From Bradyrhizobium sp. 21 (GTDB lineage Bacteria > Pseudomonadota > Alphaproteobacteria > Rhizobiales > Xanthobacteraceae): a stretch of DNA of 60,000 nt. The first letter of the stretch is position 1. Every line of letters begins with the position of its first letter. The notes under the pieces are model-generated. The model did not search any database. It was not told the DNA's origin and saw nothing but the letters and a program-made list of their open reading frames with translations. This document shows, in pieces, positions 59,597 to 60,000 of this stretch. Made by a program: the position numbers and the translations under genes. Where the stretch lies: contig NZ_JADPJG010000012.1 of NCBI RefSeq assembly GCF_023073335.1, forward strand, positions 160,405-220,404. Direction: 5' to 3'.

Positions 59597-60000
59597 ATGG
59601 AACGTCGTAAATTCCTCACGGCAGGCGGATTGGGCCTGGCCGCGAGTGCCGTCGCTGCGCCGGCGATCGCGCAGTCGATGCCCGAGATCAAATGGCGATA
59701 TGCCGCGAGCTGGCCGAAGGCGCTGGATACGCTCTACGGCGGCTGCGAGTATTTCGCCAAGCGCGTCGCCGAGATCACCGACAATCGTTTCCAGATCCAG
59801 GCATTCGCCGCAGGTGAGATCGTGCCGGGCCTGCAGGTGCTCGACGCCGTCGCCAACGGCACGGTCGAGATGGGCAACACTGCGCTGTACTATTATTGGG
59901 GCAAGAACCCCGCTTTCACGTTCGGTACGGCGCTGCCGTTCGGATTGAACACGCGCCAGCACATTTCGTGGCTGCAGTGGGGCGGCGGTCAAGACCTGAT
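59597..60000 (+). CDS. TRAP transporter substrate-binding protein (DctP type), 3' end outside window
   Basis: Periplasmic solute-binding protein of a tripartite ATP-independent transporter; only the first 134 codons are present. It starts MERRKFLTAGGLGLAASAVAAPAIAQ, a Tat-type signal (R-R-K-F-L) followed by a hydrophobic stretch and an A-x-A cut site. Then IKWRYAASWPKALDTLYGGCEYFAKRVAEITDNRFQIQAFAAGEIVPGLQVLDAV, the DctP beginning typical of the 2-oxo-acid/mannitol-binding subgroup. SD GGAGGGAAG is ideally placed. The membrane subunits should follow to the right of the window. Confidence 0.9.
   Translation, partial: MERRKFLTAGGLGLAASAVAAPAIAQSMPEIKWRYAASWPKALDTLYGGCEYFAKRVAEITDNRFQIQAFAAGEIVPGLQVLDAVANGTVEMGNTALYYYWGKNPAFTFGTALPFGLNTRQHISWLQWGGGQDL

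Noticed and set aside
1..60000. CRISPR arrays, tRNA or rRNA genes, insertion sequences and prophage
   Set aside because: No regularly spaced direct repeats, T-arm-like sequences, rRNA-like segments, transposase or integrase frames were noticed on reading both strands.

Overview
This is a gene-dense, high-GC window from an alphaproteobacterium of the order Rhizobiales, most likely a Bradyrhizobium. The evidence is the phyR / nepR / ecfG general stress locus, homospermidine synthase, a tandem pair of DUF3551-type small secreted proteins, an Omp31/Omp25-like barrel, many acyl-CoA genes, and several families of palindromic intergenic repeats typical of that genus. No tRNA, rRNA, CRISPR array, transposase or prophage was seen.

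Layout. 1-1533: 5' part of an M3 oligopeptidase. 1672-6509: polyamine block with a long structured leader (probably speF-type), ornithine/lysine decarboxylase, a GNAT, a RidA protein and homospermidine synthase. 6798-9190: cytochrome P450, a small stress-type protein and an MgtC protein. 9221-15228: zinc block on the minus strand. A perfect Zur-like box (14085-14097) precedes a His-rich membrane peptide, then ZnuC, ZnuB, ZnuA, a CobW/COG0523 GTPase and a WD40 protein; upstream lie two half-size permeases. 15442-20771: Fe/Mn superoxide dismutase, GNAT, MATE pump, DUF2147 protein, DUF3095 cyclase-like protein and small hypotheticals. 20898-25182: carrier protein, adenylating enzyme, SDR and a FATP-like acyl-CoA synthetase, resembling a small biosynthetic cluster. 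25415-31220: frameshifted Bug-type binding protein, SGNH hydrolase, two DUF3551 proteins, HtpG, a secreted protein and a SnoaL-like protein. 31386-33195: PhyR, NepR and EcfG. 33265-45430: nitroreductase, then an acyl-CoA catabolic block (three acyl-CoA dehydrogenases, feruloyl-CoA-synthase-like ligase, crotonase, SDR, TetR regulator, thiolase, second ligase). 45551-51069: Ogt, two tandem alpha/beta hydrolases and a GntR / PhyH dioxygenase / SAF oxidoreductase group. 51185-56567: two sensor systems, an RsbQ-like hydrolase with a PAS histidine kinase, and a multi-PAS HWE kinase with a single-domain response regulator. 57336-60000: outer-membrane barrel, PRISE-type reductase and the start of a TRAP binding protein.

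The most connected signal is regulatory. Sites matching the sigma-EcfG consensus GGAAC-N16/17-CGTT occur not only (imperfectly) in the phyR/nepR divergent region but also as exact matches ahead of four other genes: the small Pro/Ala-rich protein (start 8387), superoxide dismutase (16038), a 67-residue protein (53488) and the HWE kinase operon (56567). HWE kinases are the family that includes PhyR kinases, so the window may hold both the core of the general stress response and a sensor that feeds into it. All assignments are from reading the sequence; no database search was run.
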